The translations under genes were made by a program, and so were the position numbers. Shown in pieces: positions 28,542-36,820 of a DNA stretch of 64,000 nucleotides (position 1 is the first letter of the stretch; each line of letters begins with the position of its first letter). The stretch spans positions 2,900,001 through 2,964,000 of the forward strand of contig NZ_CP030265.1 of NCBI RefSeq assembly GCF_008843145.1, written 5' to 3'. Source of the DNA: Skermanella pratensis. Its GTDB lineage: Bacteria; Pseudomonadota; Alphaproteobacteria; Azospirillales; Azospirillaceae. The notes beneath the pieces are model-generated. The model made no database searches. It was given only the letters and a program-made list of their open reading frames with translations, and was not told the origin of the DNA.

Positions 28542-28761
28542 TCACGTGTCATCATATCTTCTCGTATAGGCGGCGTTATCCGGAAGGATCTATCGCCTTC
28601 TAGTGGTATTTGTATTTATTTGGATATACCATGCCTGGGCTGGCGCTGCGCCGCCTCCGAGGGGAGGCGATTCGTGCGCGCCGGCTTTGTCGAATCGCCC
28701 GAGGCGCGGATCTTTTCACGCCGGGCATCCGATATGCAGCCGCAGACGGGCGTGGAGAATG

Positions 28762-29247
28762 ATGGGCAAGCCGAAGAATGTCGCCAACGAGATCGACGCG
28801 CACGTGGGCGCCAGGCTCCGCCTGCGCCGATTGCTGCTGGGAATCAGCCAGGAAAAGCTGGGGGACGCCCTGGGCCTGACCTTCCAGCAGATCCAGAAGT
28901 ACGAGCGGGGCGCCAACCGGGTCGGCGCCAGCCGGCTGTTCGACATGTCCAGGGTCCTGGACGTTCCGGTGGCGTATTTCTTCGACGACATGCCGGACGA
29001 GACCGCGGCGGTGATGTCGACCCGGCTGCCCGGCGGTTCCCGCTCGCTCGGCGAGTCGCCGCTGGGCTCCGACGTGCTGCTCAGCCGCGAGACCGCGGAA
29101 CTCGTCCGGGCCTACTACAGCATAGCCGACGTCGATGTCCGCCGGCGGGCGCTCGATTTCCTGCGCACCGTGAGCGAGAGCGCCGCGATCAACCGGGGCC
29201 GCCGGGTGGACGAGGCCAGCCCCGAAAGCGTTCCCGAAGAGGTGTAG
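28762..29247 (+). CDS. XRE-family regulator (PraR/PhrR-like)
   Basis: A 161-residue DNA-binding protein. The helix-turn-helix spans about residues 15-65: GARLRLRRLLLGISQEKLGDALG, quoted by its first and last residues, then TFQQIQKYERGANRVGASRL and VPVAYFFDDMP. This matches the rhizobial PraR/PhrR group, regulators linked to biofilm, acid stress and quorum sensing. The role here is inferred. ATG at 28762 has GGAG four bases upstream; ATG at 28759 is too close to it, and the much longer upstream reading frame lacks a ribosome site. About 220 bp upstream are AT-rich and probably hold the promoter. Confidence 0.85.
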   Translation: MGKPKNVANEIDAHVGARLRLRRLLLGISQEKLGDALGLTFQQIQKYERGANRVGASRLFDMSRVLDVPVAYFFDDMPDETAAVMSTRLPGGSRSLGESPLGSDVLLSRETAELVRAYYSIADVDVRRRALDFLRTVSESAAINRGRRVDEASPESVPEEV

Positions 29248-29376
29248 CGGGCAGGGTGGCGTTCGACGCATTGGGGTTGTCCGGCGGGGCGCTCGCACCT
29301 GGCGGCGGCATGGGCTAAGAGATTCGCTGTTGCCGCACGTTAGCCCGTGCCTTTCATTCCGATGCGATCGAGCGAC

Positions 29377-29985
29377 ATGATGAACGACGAGCAGGATATC
29401 GAGATCCTCGCCAAGGAAACCCTGCATGACGGTTTTTTCCGGATGGACCGTTACCGGCTCCGCCACCGGAAGTTCGATGGAACCTGGACCGAAGAACTCT
29501 CGCGGGAGATCTTCGAGCGCGGCAACTCGGTCGCGGCGCTTCTCTACGATCCCGGAACCGACACCGTCGTGATGGTGGAGCAGTTCCGCCTGCCGGCGCG
29601 TCTGGCCGGCCGGTCCGCCTGGAGCTTCGAAGTCCCGGCGGGAGTGGTCAAGCCCGGCGAGGAACTGGCCGAGGTCGCCCGCCGCGAGGCGTTCGAGGAG
29701 ACCGGCTGCGAAATCGTCGGCGACCTCAGGCGGATCGGCGAGTTCATGGCGAGCATCGGCGGCAGCACGGAGGTGGTGACGGTTTTCCTGGGTCTGGTGG
29801 ATGCATCAGGCACCGGGGGCATCCACGGCCTGTCCGACGAGCACGAGGACATCCGCGTCCATGTCGTTCCCTCGGCCGAAGCGATCCGGCGGGTCGACGA
29901 GGGCGAGATCGACAATGCCGCCAGCATCATCGCGCTGAACTGGCTGGCCCGGCACCGCGACGGACTGAAGCGGGAGACGGCCTGA
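29377..29985 (+). CDS. Nudix hydrolase, probable ADP-ribose pyrophosphatase
   Basis: A 202-residue Nudix protein. The complete Nudix box GX5EX7REUXEEXGU is seen as GVVKPGEELAEVARREAFEE followed by TGC, about residues 89-111. The preceding WSFEVPAG and the dimer-type N-terminus (DGFFRMDRYRLRH) resemble the ADP-ribose/GDP-mannose pyrophosphatase branch. The start is uncertain: GTG at 29347, ATG at 29362 and ATG at 29377/29380 are in frame, and none has a strong ribosome site. It lies between the XRE gene and the cysteine-synthase-like gene on the same strand. Confidence 0.85.
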   Translation: MMNDEQDIEILAKETLHDGFFRMDRYRLRHRKFDGTWTEELSREIFERGNSVAALLYDPGTDTVVMVEQFRLPARLAGRSAWSFEVPAGVVKPGEELAEVARREAFEETGCEIVGDLRRIGEFMASIGGSTEVVTVFLGLVDASGTGGIHGLSDEHEDIRVHVVPSAEAIRRVDEGEIDNAASIIALNWLARHRDGLKRETA

Positions 29986-30062
29986 GCCCGCCCGCTTGAT
30001 CCGGTGACGGGCGAAAGCTAGTCTGTCAGCCATCCGACAGGCCAGAGGGAAGAACTGTCACC

Positions 30063-31067
30063 GTGGACGTACGCGACGGCTTCATCGGAAGCATCGGCGA
30101 AACACCCCTGATCCGGCTGGAAGGTCCTTCCAGGGCGACCGGCTGCGACATCCTGGGCAAGGCCGAATTCCTTAATCCCGGCGGCTCCGTCAAGGACCGC
30201 GCCGCCATCGCGATCGTCCGGGACGCCGAGCGCCGCGGCGTCCTGAAGCCGGGCGGGGTCATCGTCGAGGGCACCGCCGGCAACACGGGCATCGGGCTGG
30301 CCCTGGTCGGCAACGCCCTGGGCTATCGCACCGTCATCGTGATGCCGGAAACCCAGAGCCAGGAGAAGAAGGACATGCTTCGCCTGGTCGGCGCCGACCT
30401 TCGCCTGGTCCCCGCCCTGCCCTACAAGGATCCGGGCAATTATGTCCGCTACTCCGAGACGCTGGCGAACGAGCTGGCCGCGTCCGAGCCGAACGGCGTG
30501 ATCTGGGCCAACCAGTTCGACAACGTCGCGAACCGCGAAGGCCACAGGGCGACCACCGGACAGGAGATCTGGCGCCAGACCGACGGGCGGGTGGACGCCT
30601 TCACCTGCGCGGTCGGCACCGGCGGCACCCTCGCCGGGGTCGGCATGGCGCTGAAGGAAAGGAACCCGGATATCCGCATCGTGCTGGCCGATCCGATGGG
30701 TTCCGCGCTCTACAACCACTATGCCCATGGCGAGCTCAAGGCCGAGGGAAACTCGATCACGGAGGGTATCGGCCAGGGCCGTATCACCCGCAACCTGGAC
30801 GGCGCGCCGATCGACGGCTGGCATCGGGTGACAGACGGGGAGGCCCTGCCCCTGCTGTTCGAGTTGCTGAAGAACGAGGGCCTGTGCCTGGGCGGCTCCA
30901 GCGGGATCAATGTCGCCGCGGCCATGAAGGTGGCGCGGGACCTGGGGCCCGGGCATACCGTCGTGACGATCCTGTGCGACTTCGGGACGCGCTACCAGTC
31001 GAAGCTGTTCAACCCCGCCTTTCTCCGGCAGAAGAACCTGCCGGTGCCGGCCTGGCTGGACGAGTGA
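30063..31067 (+). CDS. Cysteine synthase-like PLP enzyme
   Basis: A 334-residue fold-type II PLP enzyme of the cysteine synthase/O-acetylserine sulfhydrylase family. The PLP lysine is Lys44 in NPGGSVKDRAA, the substrate loop is VEGTAGNTGIGLA (about residues 75-87), the phosphate-binding Gly-rich loop is VGTGGTLAGVG (about 186-196), and GGSSGINVAAA is near the C-terminus. It should make cysteine from O-acetylserine and sulfide, although family members with other substrates exist. The start is GTG with a GGGAAG-type ribosome site. Next come an AlaX-like gene (14 bp away) and a sulfurtransferase, a plausible cysteine/sulfur-linked run. Confidence 0.88.
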   Translation: MDVRDGFIGSIGETPLIRLEGPSRATGCDILGKAEFLNPGGSVKDRAAIAIVRDAERRGVLKPGGVIVEGTAGNTGIGLALVGNALGYRTVIVMPETQSQEKKDMLRLVGADLRLVPALPYKDPGNYVRYSETLANELAASEPNGVIWANQFDNVANREGHRATTGQEIWRQTDGRVDAFTCAVGTGGTLAGVGMALKERNPDIRIVLADPMGSALYNHYAHGELKAEGNSITEGIGQGRITRNLDGAPIDGWHRVTDGEALPLLFELLKNEGLCLGGSSGINVAAAMKVARDLGPGHTVVTILCDFGTRYQSKLFNPAFLRQKNLPVPAWLDE

Positions 31068-31081
31068 AGGTGCAGCAGCCC

Positions 31082-31786
31082 ATGGAAACGATCTTCCGCC
31101 AAGATTCCTACGCGGCCCGGTGCGACGCGACCGTCGTGGGGTCCGACGAACGCGGCGTCATGCTGGACCGGACCGTCTGCTACCCGACCGGCGGCGGCCA
31201 GCCCGGCGACACCGGCGTGCTCCGCCATGGCGGAGCCGGACTCCGGATCACCGACACGATCAAGGGCGACGGTCCCGACACGGTCATCCACGTGCTGGAA
31301 CCGGGTACCGCGGCACCCGCCCCAGGCGAGCCGGTCGTGGTCGAGCTGGACTGGGACCGGCGGTTCGCCCATATGCGCATGCATACCTGCCTGCATCTGC
31401 TGTGCGCCTTGGTGCCGGGAGCGGTGACCGGCGGCCAGATCGGGACGGACAAGAGCCGCCTGGACTTCAACGTGCCGTCCGGCAGCCTGGACAAGGACGA
31501 CTTGACGGCGGCGCTGAACCGGCTGGTGGACGGAGACCATGCCGTGCGATACCGCTGGATCGACGATGCCGAACTGGGGGCGAGCCCCGATCTGGTCCGC
31601 ACCATGTCGGTCAAGCCGCCGACCGGCACCGGGAAGGTCCGGCTCGTCGAGATCGACGGGGTGGACCTTCAGCCCTGCGGCGGCACCCATGTCGCCCGCA
31701 CCGGCGAGATCGGCCGGGTCGAAGTCGTCAAGATCGAGAACAAGGGCAAACAGAACCGGCGCGTGGTCGTCGCGCTCGCAACATGA
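31082..31786 (+). CDS. Alanyl-tRNA editing protein (AlaX-like)
   Basis: A 234-residue free-standing homologue of the AlaRS editing domain, which deacylates Ser- or Gly-tRNA-Ala. Zinc ligands are visible as HxxxH in HTCLHLL (residues 101-105) and in CGGTHVA (about residues 198-204). The opening CYPTGGGQPGDTG is also characteristic. An in-frame frame continues upstream into the cysteine-synthase-like gene but is rejected; GAAGG lies upstream of ATG 31082. The position directly after a cysteine-synthase-like gene suggests cotranscription. Confidence 0.9.
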   Translation: METIFRQDSYAARCDATVVGSDERGVMLDRTVCYPTGGGQPGDTGVLRHGGAGLRITDTIKGDGPDTVIHVLEPGTAAPAPGEPVVVELDWDRRFAHMRMHTCLHLLCALVPGAVTGGQIGTDKSRLDFNVPSGSLDKDDLTAALNRLVDGDHAVRYRWIDDAELGASPDLVRTMSVKPPTGTGKVRLVEIDGVDLQPCGGTHVARTGEIGRVEVVKIENKGKQNRRVVVALAT

Positions 31787-31825
31787 CGGCCGGCTGAAGC
31801 CGCACCGATCTTTCGAGGGGAAACG

Positions 31826-32698
31826 ATGCCTTATTCCAAGCCCGACGCGCTGGTCAGCACCGACTGGCTCGCCCAACACCTGAGCGCTCCCGATGTCCGG
31901 GTGGTCGATGCGACCTACTTCCTGCCGGGCGCCGACCGCGACGCCCGCGCCGAATACAACGAGCGCCACATCCCCGGCGCGGTGTTCTTCGATATCGACG
32001 AGATCGCCGACACCTCCAGCGACCTGCCGCACATGCTGCCGGCGCCGGAGAAGTTCACGTCGCGGGTCCGCAAGCTCGGCCTGGGCGACGGTGTCCGTAT
32101 CGTCGTTTACGACACCCACGGCCTGATGAGCGCCGCGCGCGTCTGGTGGATGTTCCGCGTGTTCGGCCACCGCGACGTGGCGGTGCTGGACGGCGGCCTG
32201 CCGAAATGGATCGCCGAGGGAAGCCCCCTCGAAGACCTCCCGCCGATGCCGCGGGAACGCCATTTCACCGCGCGCCTCAACACGTTCCTGGTCCGTGATG
32301 CCGGGCAGGTCAAGGACACGATCGGCCGCGGCCGCGAACAGGTCGTGGACGCGCGGGCCGCCGGCCGCTTCACCGGGGCCGAGCCCGACTTCTGGCCGGG
32401 CCGCAAGGCCGGGCACATCCCCGGCAGCCTCAACCTGCCGTTCGCCGACATGCTGAACGCCGGCGACCGGACCTTCAAGTCCGCGGACGAACTCCAGGCG
32501 CTCGTCGACAAGGCGGGGATCGACATGAAGCGCCCGGTCGTCACCAGCTGCGGCAGCGGCATCACCGCCTGCGTCACGGCGCTGGGGCTCTACCTCCTGG
32601 GCAAGGAAGACGTCGCGGTCTATGACGGCTCCTGGGCGGAATGGGGCCGGCGGGAGGACCTGCCCGTCGAGACCGGGCCTGCCAAGGCGAACTCCTGA
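31826..32698 (+). CDS. sseA: 3-mercaptopyruvate sulfurtransferase
   Basis: A 290-residue tandem rhodanese. The N-terminal inactive domain ([19 protein letters not shown]) is followed by the C-terminal catalytic domain with the loop CGSGITA (about residues 238-244). A CG[S/T]G[V/I]TA loop is the mark of mercaptopyruvate rather than thiosulfate sulfurtransferases. The enzyme moves sulfur from 3-mercaptopyruvate to thiols or cyanide. It lies 40 bp after the AlaX gene and 20 bp before the GNAT gene, so a four-gene unit from 30063 to 33332 is likely. Confidence 0.93.
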   Translation: MPYSKPDALVSTDWLAQHLSAPDVRVVDATYFLPGADRDARAEYNERHIPGAVFFDIDEIADTSSDLPHMLPAPEKFTSRVRKLGLGDGVRIVVYDTHGLMSAARVWWMFRVFGHRDVAVLDGGLPKWIAEGSPLEDLPPMPRERHFTARLNTFLVRDAGQVKDTIGRGREQVVDARAAGRFTGAEPDFWPGRKAGHIPGSLNLPFADMLNAGDRTFKSADELQALVDKAGIDMKRPVVTSCGSGITACVTALGLYLLGKEDVAVYDGSWAEWGRREDLPVETGPAKANS

Positions 32699-32717
32699 AA
32701 TCGGTGAAGGAGACCTG

Positions 32718-33332
32718 ATGCCGACCTCACCCGATCTTCGCGTCGTGCCGGGTCTGCCGCCGGGCAAGCTCCGCGTGGTCATCACCTTCCTGGAGATGAC
32801 CAGCCCACCCAACGCGCCGAAGCTCCGCCCGCCGGTCGAGAAGCTGGCGCTGTTGCGGGCGGAGCGCCCGACGGTCTCCTTCTACCGGTATCTTTACAAC
32901 ACGGTCGGGGAACCCTGGCTGTGGGTCGACAGGCGCAAGCTGGACGACGACGCCCTGGCTGCGATCATCCACGATCCCAAGGTGGAGATGACGGTGCTGT
33001 ATGTCGGCGGCGTTCCGGCGGGTTTCGCGGAACTGGACCGGCGCGGCAAGGACGGTGTCGTCGACTTGCGGTACTTCGGCATGATCCCGGAATTCGTCGG
33101 CATGAGGCTCGGCCCCTTCCTGCTGGGCTGCGCGATCGACGCGGCCTGGACGGGAGGAGCCCGCAGGCTGACCGTCAACACCTGCACGCTGGACCACCCC
33201 AAGGCCCTGCGCCTGTATCAGCGCGCCGGGTTCGTGCCGGTCCGGCAGGAAACCCGCATCGCCGACGATCCCCGCGCGACGGGCTTGATTCCACCTAATG
33301 CGGCGCCTCAACACCCGATCGTAACAGCTTGA
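32718..33332 (+). CDS. GNAT-family N-acetyltransferase
   Basis: A 204-residue acetyltransferase. The N-terminal region (MTSPPNAPKLRPP, FYRYLYNTVGEPWLW) is followed by a GNAT core: VLYVGGVPAGFAELDRR, then YFGMIPEFVGMRLGPFLLGCAIDAAW with the acetyl-CoA binding turn, and TVNTCTLDHPKALRLYQRAGF. The substrate is unknown. AAGGAGA about 6 bases before ATG 32718 sets the start; a longer frame overlaps sseA. It is probably the last gene of the unit that begins with the cysteine-synthase-like gene. Confidence 0.87.
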   Translation: MPTSPDLRVVPGLPPGKLRVVITFLEMTSPPNAPKLRPPVEKLALLRAERPTVSFYRYLYNTVGEPWLWVDRRKLDDDALAAIIHDPKVEMTVLYVGGVPAGFAELDRRGKDGVVDLRYFGMIPEFVGMRLGPFLLGCAIDAAWTGGARRLTVNTCTLDHPKALRLYQRAGFVPVRQETRIADDPRATGLIPPNAAPQHPIVTA

Positions 33333-33402
33333 TTTATCGAGCAGTCCCGCCTAGGGTCCCTGCCCACCACGAGCACTCCAGACAGCAACGGACAGTACAG
33401 TC

Positions 33403-33588
33403 ATGCGTGCCTTCGAAGGCCAACACTCGGACAATGTCGCCATCAAGCGAAGCCGCGACCAGAAGATACTGCTGCTGAAGCAGCTCCGCGAGCAGTTCGC
33501 GGCCCTGAAGCCCACCGTGGCGCCCGGCATCCGAGCCGCCATGGCGAAGCGGATCTCCGACCTGGAGAAGGAAGTCGGCGGCCGTTGA
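33403..33588 (+). CDS. Small charged helical protein, unknown function
   Basis: A 61-residue basic protein, almost entirely helical by composition, with a likely coiled-coil segment (IKRSRDQKILLLKQLREQFAAL, ends shown, about residues 14-35, and MAKRISDLEKEVGGR at the end). I know no family for it. The ribosome site is weak, and support is mainly codon use and a clean gap on both sides. It could be a small regulator or assembly factor; confidence that it is expressed is moderate. Confidence 0.5.
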   Translation: MRAFEGQHSDNVAIKRSRDQKILLLKQLREQFAALKPTVAPGIRAAMAKRISDLEKEVGGR

Positions 33589-33668
33589 TGCCGATATCCC
33601 GACCCTGGCCGACCGGCGCTGCCATCTCTACCCCATGACCGCCTCTTCAGAACCCCTGGGCCGGAACG

Positions 33669-33992
33669 TCAGACGGTATAGAACACGGCCAGCCAAACCG
33701 TGGGTTGGCCGGGATCCGTCCAGGCGACGCGATGGCGCCGGCGGGGCGGAATGTCGATGCAATCGCCCGGCCCCAGCGGCATGGTCTCCGCCTCGCCCTC
33801 GATCTCCAGCACGGCGGCCCCGGTCAGCAACAGCACCCATTCGCCTTCGCATTGATCATACCAGAAACCCGGCGGTGACGCCTGTCCGTGCGAAACGATC
33901 CGCTCGATCCGCACAGACGGCATCGCCAGCAGCCGAGTGGTCAGCTCCTCGCGTTTCGCATCAGGAATGTCTTTCAATAAATTGTTTAACAA
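33669..33992 (-). CDS. Cupin-domain protein
   Basis: A 107-residue single-cupin protein. Motif 1 is degenerate (GFWYDQCEGEWVLLLTGAAVLEIEGE, ends shown), and motif 2 reads PLGPGDCIDIPPRRRHRVAWTD. Members of this short group are usually annotated as cupin proteins of unknown function; the incomplete His set makes catalysis uncertain. The start appears to be TTG at 33992, with AAGGA 8 bases upstream; no ATG gives the full domain. It stands alone on the minus strand. Confidence 0.75.
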   Translation of the reverse strand: MLNNLLKDIPDAKREELTTRLLAMPSVRIERIVSHGQASPPGFWYDQCEGEWVLLLTGAAVLEIEGEAETMPLGPGDCIDIPPRRRHRVAWTDPGQPTVWLAVFYTV

Positions 33993-34131
33993 CGATATTA
34001 TCCTTTCGATAGCCCAAATGATTGCTGCATTGCACCATCAGGGTCATACCCAATTTCTGCGCCACCGCACCGGCATTCGTGAAGACTTTATGTCACAGGT
34101 GGTCTTATCGTCGGACGGAGAACTTACGTTC

Positions 34132-34161
34132 GTACGATCATGGACTGTACGATCATGGACC
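34132..34161. repeat. Two tandem copies of a 15-bp unit
   Basis: GTACGATCATGGAC followed by T or C is repeated directly at 34132-34146 and 34147-34161, ending 23 bp before the methyltransferase ATG. It could be a paired regulator site or a recent slippage duplication. Confidence 0.7.
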
Positions 34162-34183
34162 GGGCTTGCGGCCCAGGAATAGG

Positions 34184-34981
34184 ATGTCGCGAATGGATCA
34201 GGCGTTGACGGCGACCCGGATGCGAAATTTGACCGTTGAGAAGGCCTCCCGCTGGATCAAGGAATGGGACCGGCAGCAGGAAGGCTATGTCGGTCACCGG
34301 GAGACCCGATTCGAGATCATAGCCGACGCCCTGACCGCCGCCGGTCTCGTCGCCCCCGTCATCCTGGACCTCGGATGCGGTCCCGGCAGCCTGGGCGACC
34401 GCCTCGCGGAACGCCTGCCCGGCGCGGAGATCGTCGGCCTGGACTATGATCCCGTTCTTCTGACCCTCGCCCGCGCCGTCCACGCCGAGAGCCCCGACCG
34501 GAGCTGGATCGAGTTGGACATGCGTCGGCAGGACTGGGTCGACTACCTGGACGGCCGTCAGTTCGACGCCGTCGTCAGCACCACCGCGCTGCACTGGCTG
34601 GGCGCCCCGAACCTGATGCGGGTCTACCAGGACCTGACGCAGGTGCTGGCGCCCGGCGGCGTCTTCGTCAACGGCGACATCTGCTCCTACGACCAGACCC
34701 AGCCGACCCTCAGGCGCATGACGGCCGCGTCGATCAAGGCGAATCGCGCCGCGGCGAAGGCGGACGGCGCCCATGACTGGGTCGGCTGGTGGGAAGCGGT
34801 CGCGGCCGAACCCGCGTTGCAGGCTGCCGTGGCCGAGCGCCACCGCCGCTTCTCCAATCTCCCGCGCAAGCAGGAGATGACCATGGAATTCCACCTGGCC
34901 GCCCTGCGGCAGGTCGGGTTCCGCGAAGTCGGCTGCATCTGGCGCCATCTCGGCGATTATCTGGCGCTGGGACTGCTGTAG
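34184..34981 (+). CDS. SAM-dependent methyltransferase
   Basis: A 265-residue class I methyltransferase. Motif I is VILDLGCGPGSLGDRLAERL (about residues 60-79), with the acidic residue of strand 2 in IVGLDYDPVL and the STTALHWL motif after strand 4 as in trans-aconitate/ubiquinone-type methyltransferases. The substrate is unknown. ATG 34184 and ATG 34193 are both possible; AGGA serves the second better. The 200 bp upstream are AT-rich with a 15-bp tandem repeat. No partner gene is adjacent; the ODC leader begins downstream. Confidence 0.85.
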   Translation: MSRMDQALTATRMRNLTVEKASRWIKEWDRQQEGYVGHRETRFEIIADALTAAGLVAPVILDLGCGPGSLGDRLAERLPGAEIVGLDYDPVLLTLARAVHAESPDRSWIELDMRRQDWVDYLDGRQFDAVVSTTALHWLGAPNLMRVYQDLTQVLAPGGVFVNGDICSYDQTQPTLRRMTAASIKANRAAAKADGAHDWVGWWEAVAAEPALQAAVAERHRRFSNLPRKQEMTMEFHLAALRQVGFREVGCIWRHLGDYLALGLL

Positions 34982-35160
34982 TCCGGCGTTTCCTGACTCC
35001 CCGGCCAAAAATCCGGATCTGTAACAAAAATACTCTTGCATCTGCGCACAGAAAGAGTATCTCAACTGTCGTTGACGCACCCGCACGTGCCGCTGGCCCT
35101 TTGAGGTTATGTAACGACGTACCGCGTCCTTTTTGGCAGAACCGGTCATCCGTGGGCCGG

Positions 35161-35300
35161 TCCCGAGAGGGAGGTAAGTATGTTAGATATCGGCCAGAAG
35201 GCTTTAGTACCGTAAGGTAGCGGGCAAATCCGCCGGCGCTGAGAAGATCCCGCACACCGCGTTCAAGAGCGGTGCCGGAGCGTCGCCCGATTTGCCAACC
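35161..35300 (+). promoter_or_regulatory. Structured 5' leader of the ornithine decarboxylase gene (candidate speF-type RNA)
   Basis: The 422 bp between the methyltransferase and the decarboxylase hold no normal gene but several pairings. TACC-GTAA-GGTA is at 35208-35219. GCGGG at 35220 can pair with CCCGC at 35249. The overlapping GGGCAAATC at 35222-35230 can instead pair with GATTTGCC at 35289-35296. The hairpin ACCGC-loop-GCGGT lies at 35256-35273. The alternatives are mutually exclusive, as in a switch. An RNA motif named speF is known upstream of alphaproteobacterial ornithine decarboxylase genes; I infer but cannot verify membership. Confidence 0.5.
35180..35215 (+). CDS. Possible leader peptide in the ODC 5' leader (MLDIGQKALVP)
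   Basis: An 11-codon ORF begins at 35180 with AGGGAGG five bases upstream, a better ribosome site than those of many genes here. Its stop codon lies inside the TACC-GTAA-GGTA hairpin, so translation could decide how the downstream leader folds. In enterobacteria, speF is controlled by an ornithine-sensing leader peptide; whether this ORF plays such a role is inference. Confidence 0.4.
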   Translation: MLDIGQKALVP

Positions 35301-35403
35301 ACATCCCCGCTCAATTCGTCCATTCCCGCGGCATCAAAGCCGTTGGGGTCGTTTTGTCTTCATGGGTCTGCCGGCGCGGCCGCGGCCCACGAGAGGATGC
35401 GTC

Positions 35404-36726
35404 ATGGCTCAAGTCCGCTACCGTTCCGCCGTTTCGCCGCTGCGCCGAGGCACCACGCTCAACCGCCGCGCCGCGCCGTCCGTCCGCCGCACCGTCACCT
35501 GCGTCGACAATCTGGTCGAGACGTTGCGCCCGTCCGATCCGGTCCACTGCCTTCGCCCCGCCGTCCTGTCCGCGACCGCCGCCCGTTTCGTTTCGGCGTT
35601 TCCCGGCGACGTGCTGTACGCGGTGAAGTGCAATCCGGAGCCGGCGGTGCTGCGCGCGCTCTACGAGGGCGGCGTGCGCCATTTCGATGCCGCCTCTCCG
35701 GGGGAGGTTCGTCTGGTCCGCCAGATGTTCCCGAACGCCGAGATCCACTACATGCATCCGGTCAAGTCGCCCGACGCCATTCGCCAAGCCTATTTCGACT
35801 TCGGCGTGCGCGATTTCTCGCTCGACAGCGCCGAGGAGCTGGAGAAGCTGGTCGAGCAGACCGACGGTGCCGACGACCTGGGCCTGTTCATCCGCCTCGC
35901 CCTGCCCAAGGGCTCGGCCGTGTACGACCTGTCCGGCAAGTTCGGAGCCGCTCCGGACGAGGCGGCCAGACTGCTGCGCACCGCCCGCGCCGTCGGCCGC
36001 AAGGTCGGCATCTGCTTCCATGTCGGATCGCAGTGCCTGGATCCTGCCGCTTATGAGCGGGCGCTCGAACTGGCGGGCACGGTGATCGAGCGGGCCGGCG
36101 TGGAGATCGACGTGATGGATGTCGGCGGAGGTTTCCCGGTCAGCTATCCCGACGTCACCCCGCCCCCGCTTGGCGACTTCATGGAAGCCATCGCGCGCGG
36201 CTTCGCGCGCCTGGGCCTGCCGTCCAGCACCCGCCTGTGGTGCGAGCCCGGCCGCGCCCTGGTCGCGCCCGGCGTTTCGCTGCTGGTCCAGGTGATCAAG
36301 CGCCGCGGCAACGAACTGTTCATCAACGACGGCGTCTATGGCAGCCTGTCCGATGCCGGCGTCCCCGCGTTCCGTTTTCCGGCGCGCATGATCCGTCCCG
36401 ATGCCGGAGCCTCGGATGCGGCGGAAGAGGCGTTCGCCTTCTACGGCCCGACCTGCGACAGCGCCGATTTCATGGCCGGCCCCTTCCTGTTGCCGGCCGA
36501 CATCCGGACCGGCGACTGGATCGAGCTGGGCCAGCTCGGCGCCTACGGCTCCTGCCTGCGGACCGCGTTCAACGGCTTCGACAATGCCCGCCTGGTCGAT
36601 GTGACCGATCGGCCCCTCCTGGAGACTCCGGGTTACCTGGATCGGGCGGATGAACAGGCCGATCTGTCCGATCGAAGCGGCGAAGCCGCAAATTCGGTCG
36701 GCTACATCACGGAACAGGCTGCCTGA
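35404..36726 (+). CDS. Ornithine decarboxylase (alanine-racemase fold)
   Basis: A 440-residue fold-type III PLP decarboxylase making putrescine from ornithine. The PLP lysine is in VLYAVKCNPEPAVL (about residue 79). The phosphate site is VMDVGGGFPVSYPD, the active-site loop CGPTCDSAD type reads YGPTCDSADFM, and the glycine-rich closing motif is LGQLGAYGSC. A basic N-terminal extension (~30 residues, SPLRRGTTLNRRAAPSVRR) and a hydrophilic C-terminal tail make it longer than typical bacterial forms. GAGAGG precedes ATG 35404; longer frames run into the leader. The homospermidine synthase 94 bp downstream supports ornithine rather than diaminopimelate as substrate. Confidence 0.9.
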   Translation: MAQVRYRSAVSPLRRGTTLNRRAAPSVRRTVTCVDNLVETLRPSDPVHCLRPAVLSATAARFVSAFPGDVLYAVKCNPEPAVLRALYEGGVRHFDAASPGEVRLVRQMFPNAEIHYMHPVKSPDAIRQAYFDFGVRDFSLDSAEELEKLVEQTDGADDLGLFIRLALPKGSAVYDLSGKFGAAPDEAARLLRTARAVGRKVGICFHVGSQCLDPAAYERALELAGTVIERAGVEIDVMDVGGGFPVSYPDVTPPPLGDFMEAIARGFARLGLPSSTRLWCEPGRALVAPGVSLLVQVIKRRGNELFINDGVYGSLSDAGVPAFRFPARMIRPDAGASDAAEEAFAFYGPTCDSADFMAGPFLLPADIRTGDWIELGQLGAYGSCLRTAFNGFDNARLVDVTDRPLLETPGYLDRADEQADLSDRSGEAANSVGYITEQAA

Positions 36727-36820
36727 CCGCAGCCTCTCCTCTACTCTCTCACGCGTCAACCCATCCACCCAGCGGGGCCCCGACATTCGTCAGCCACCTC
36801 CAGCCTGTTCGGAACATGCC

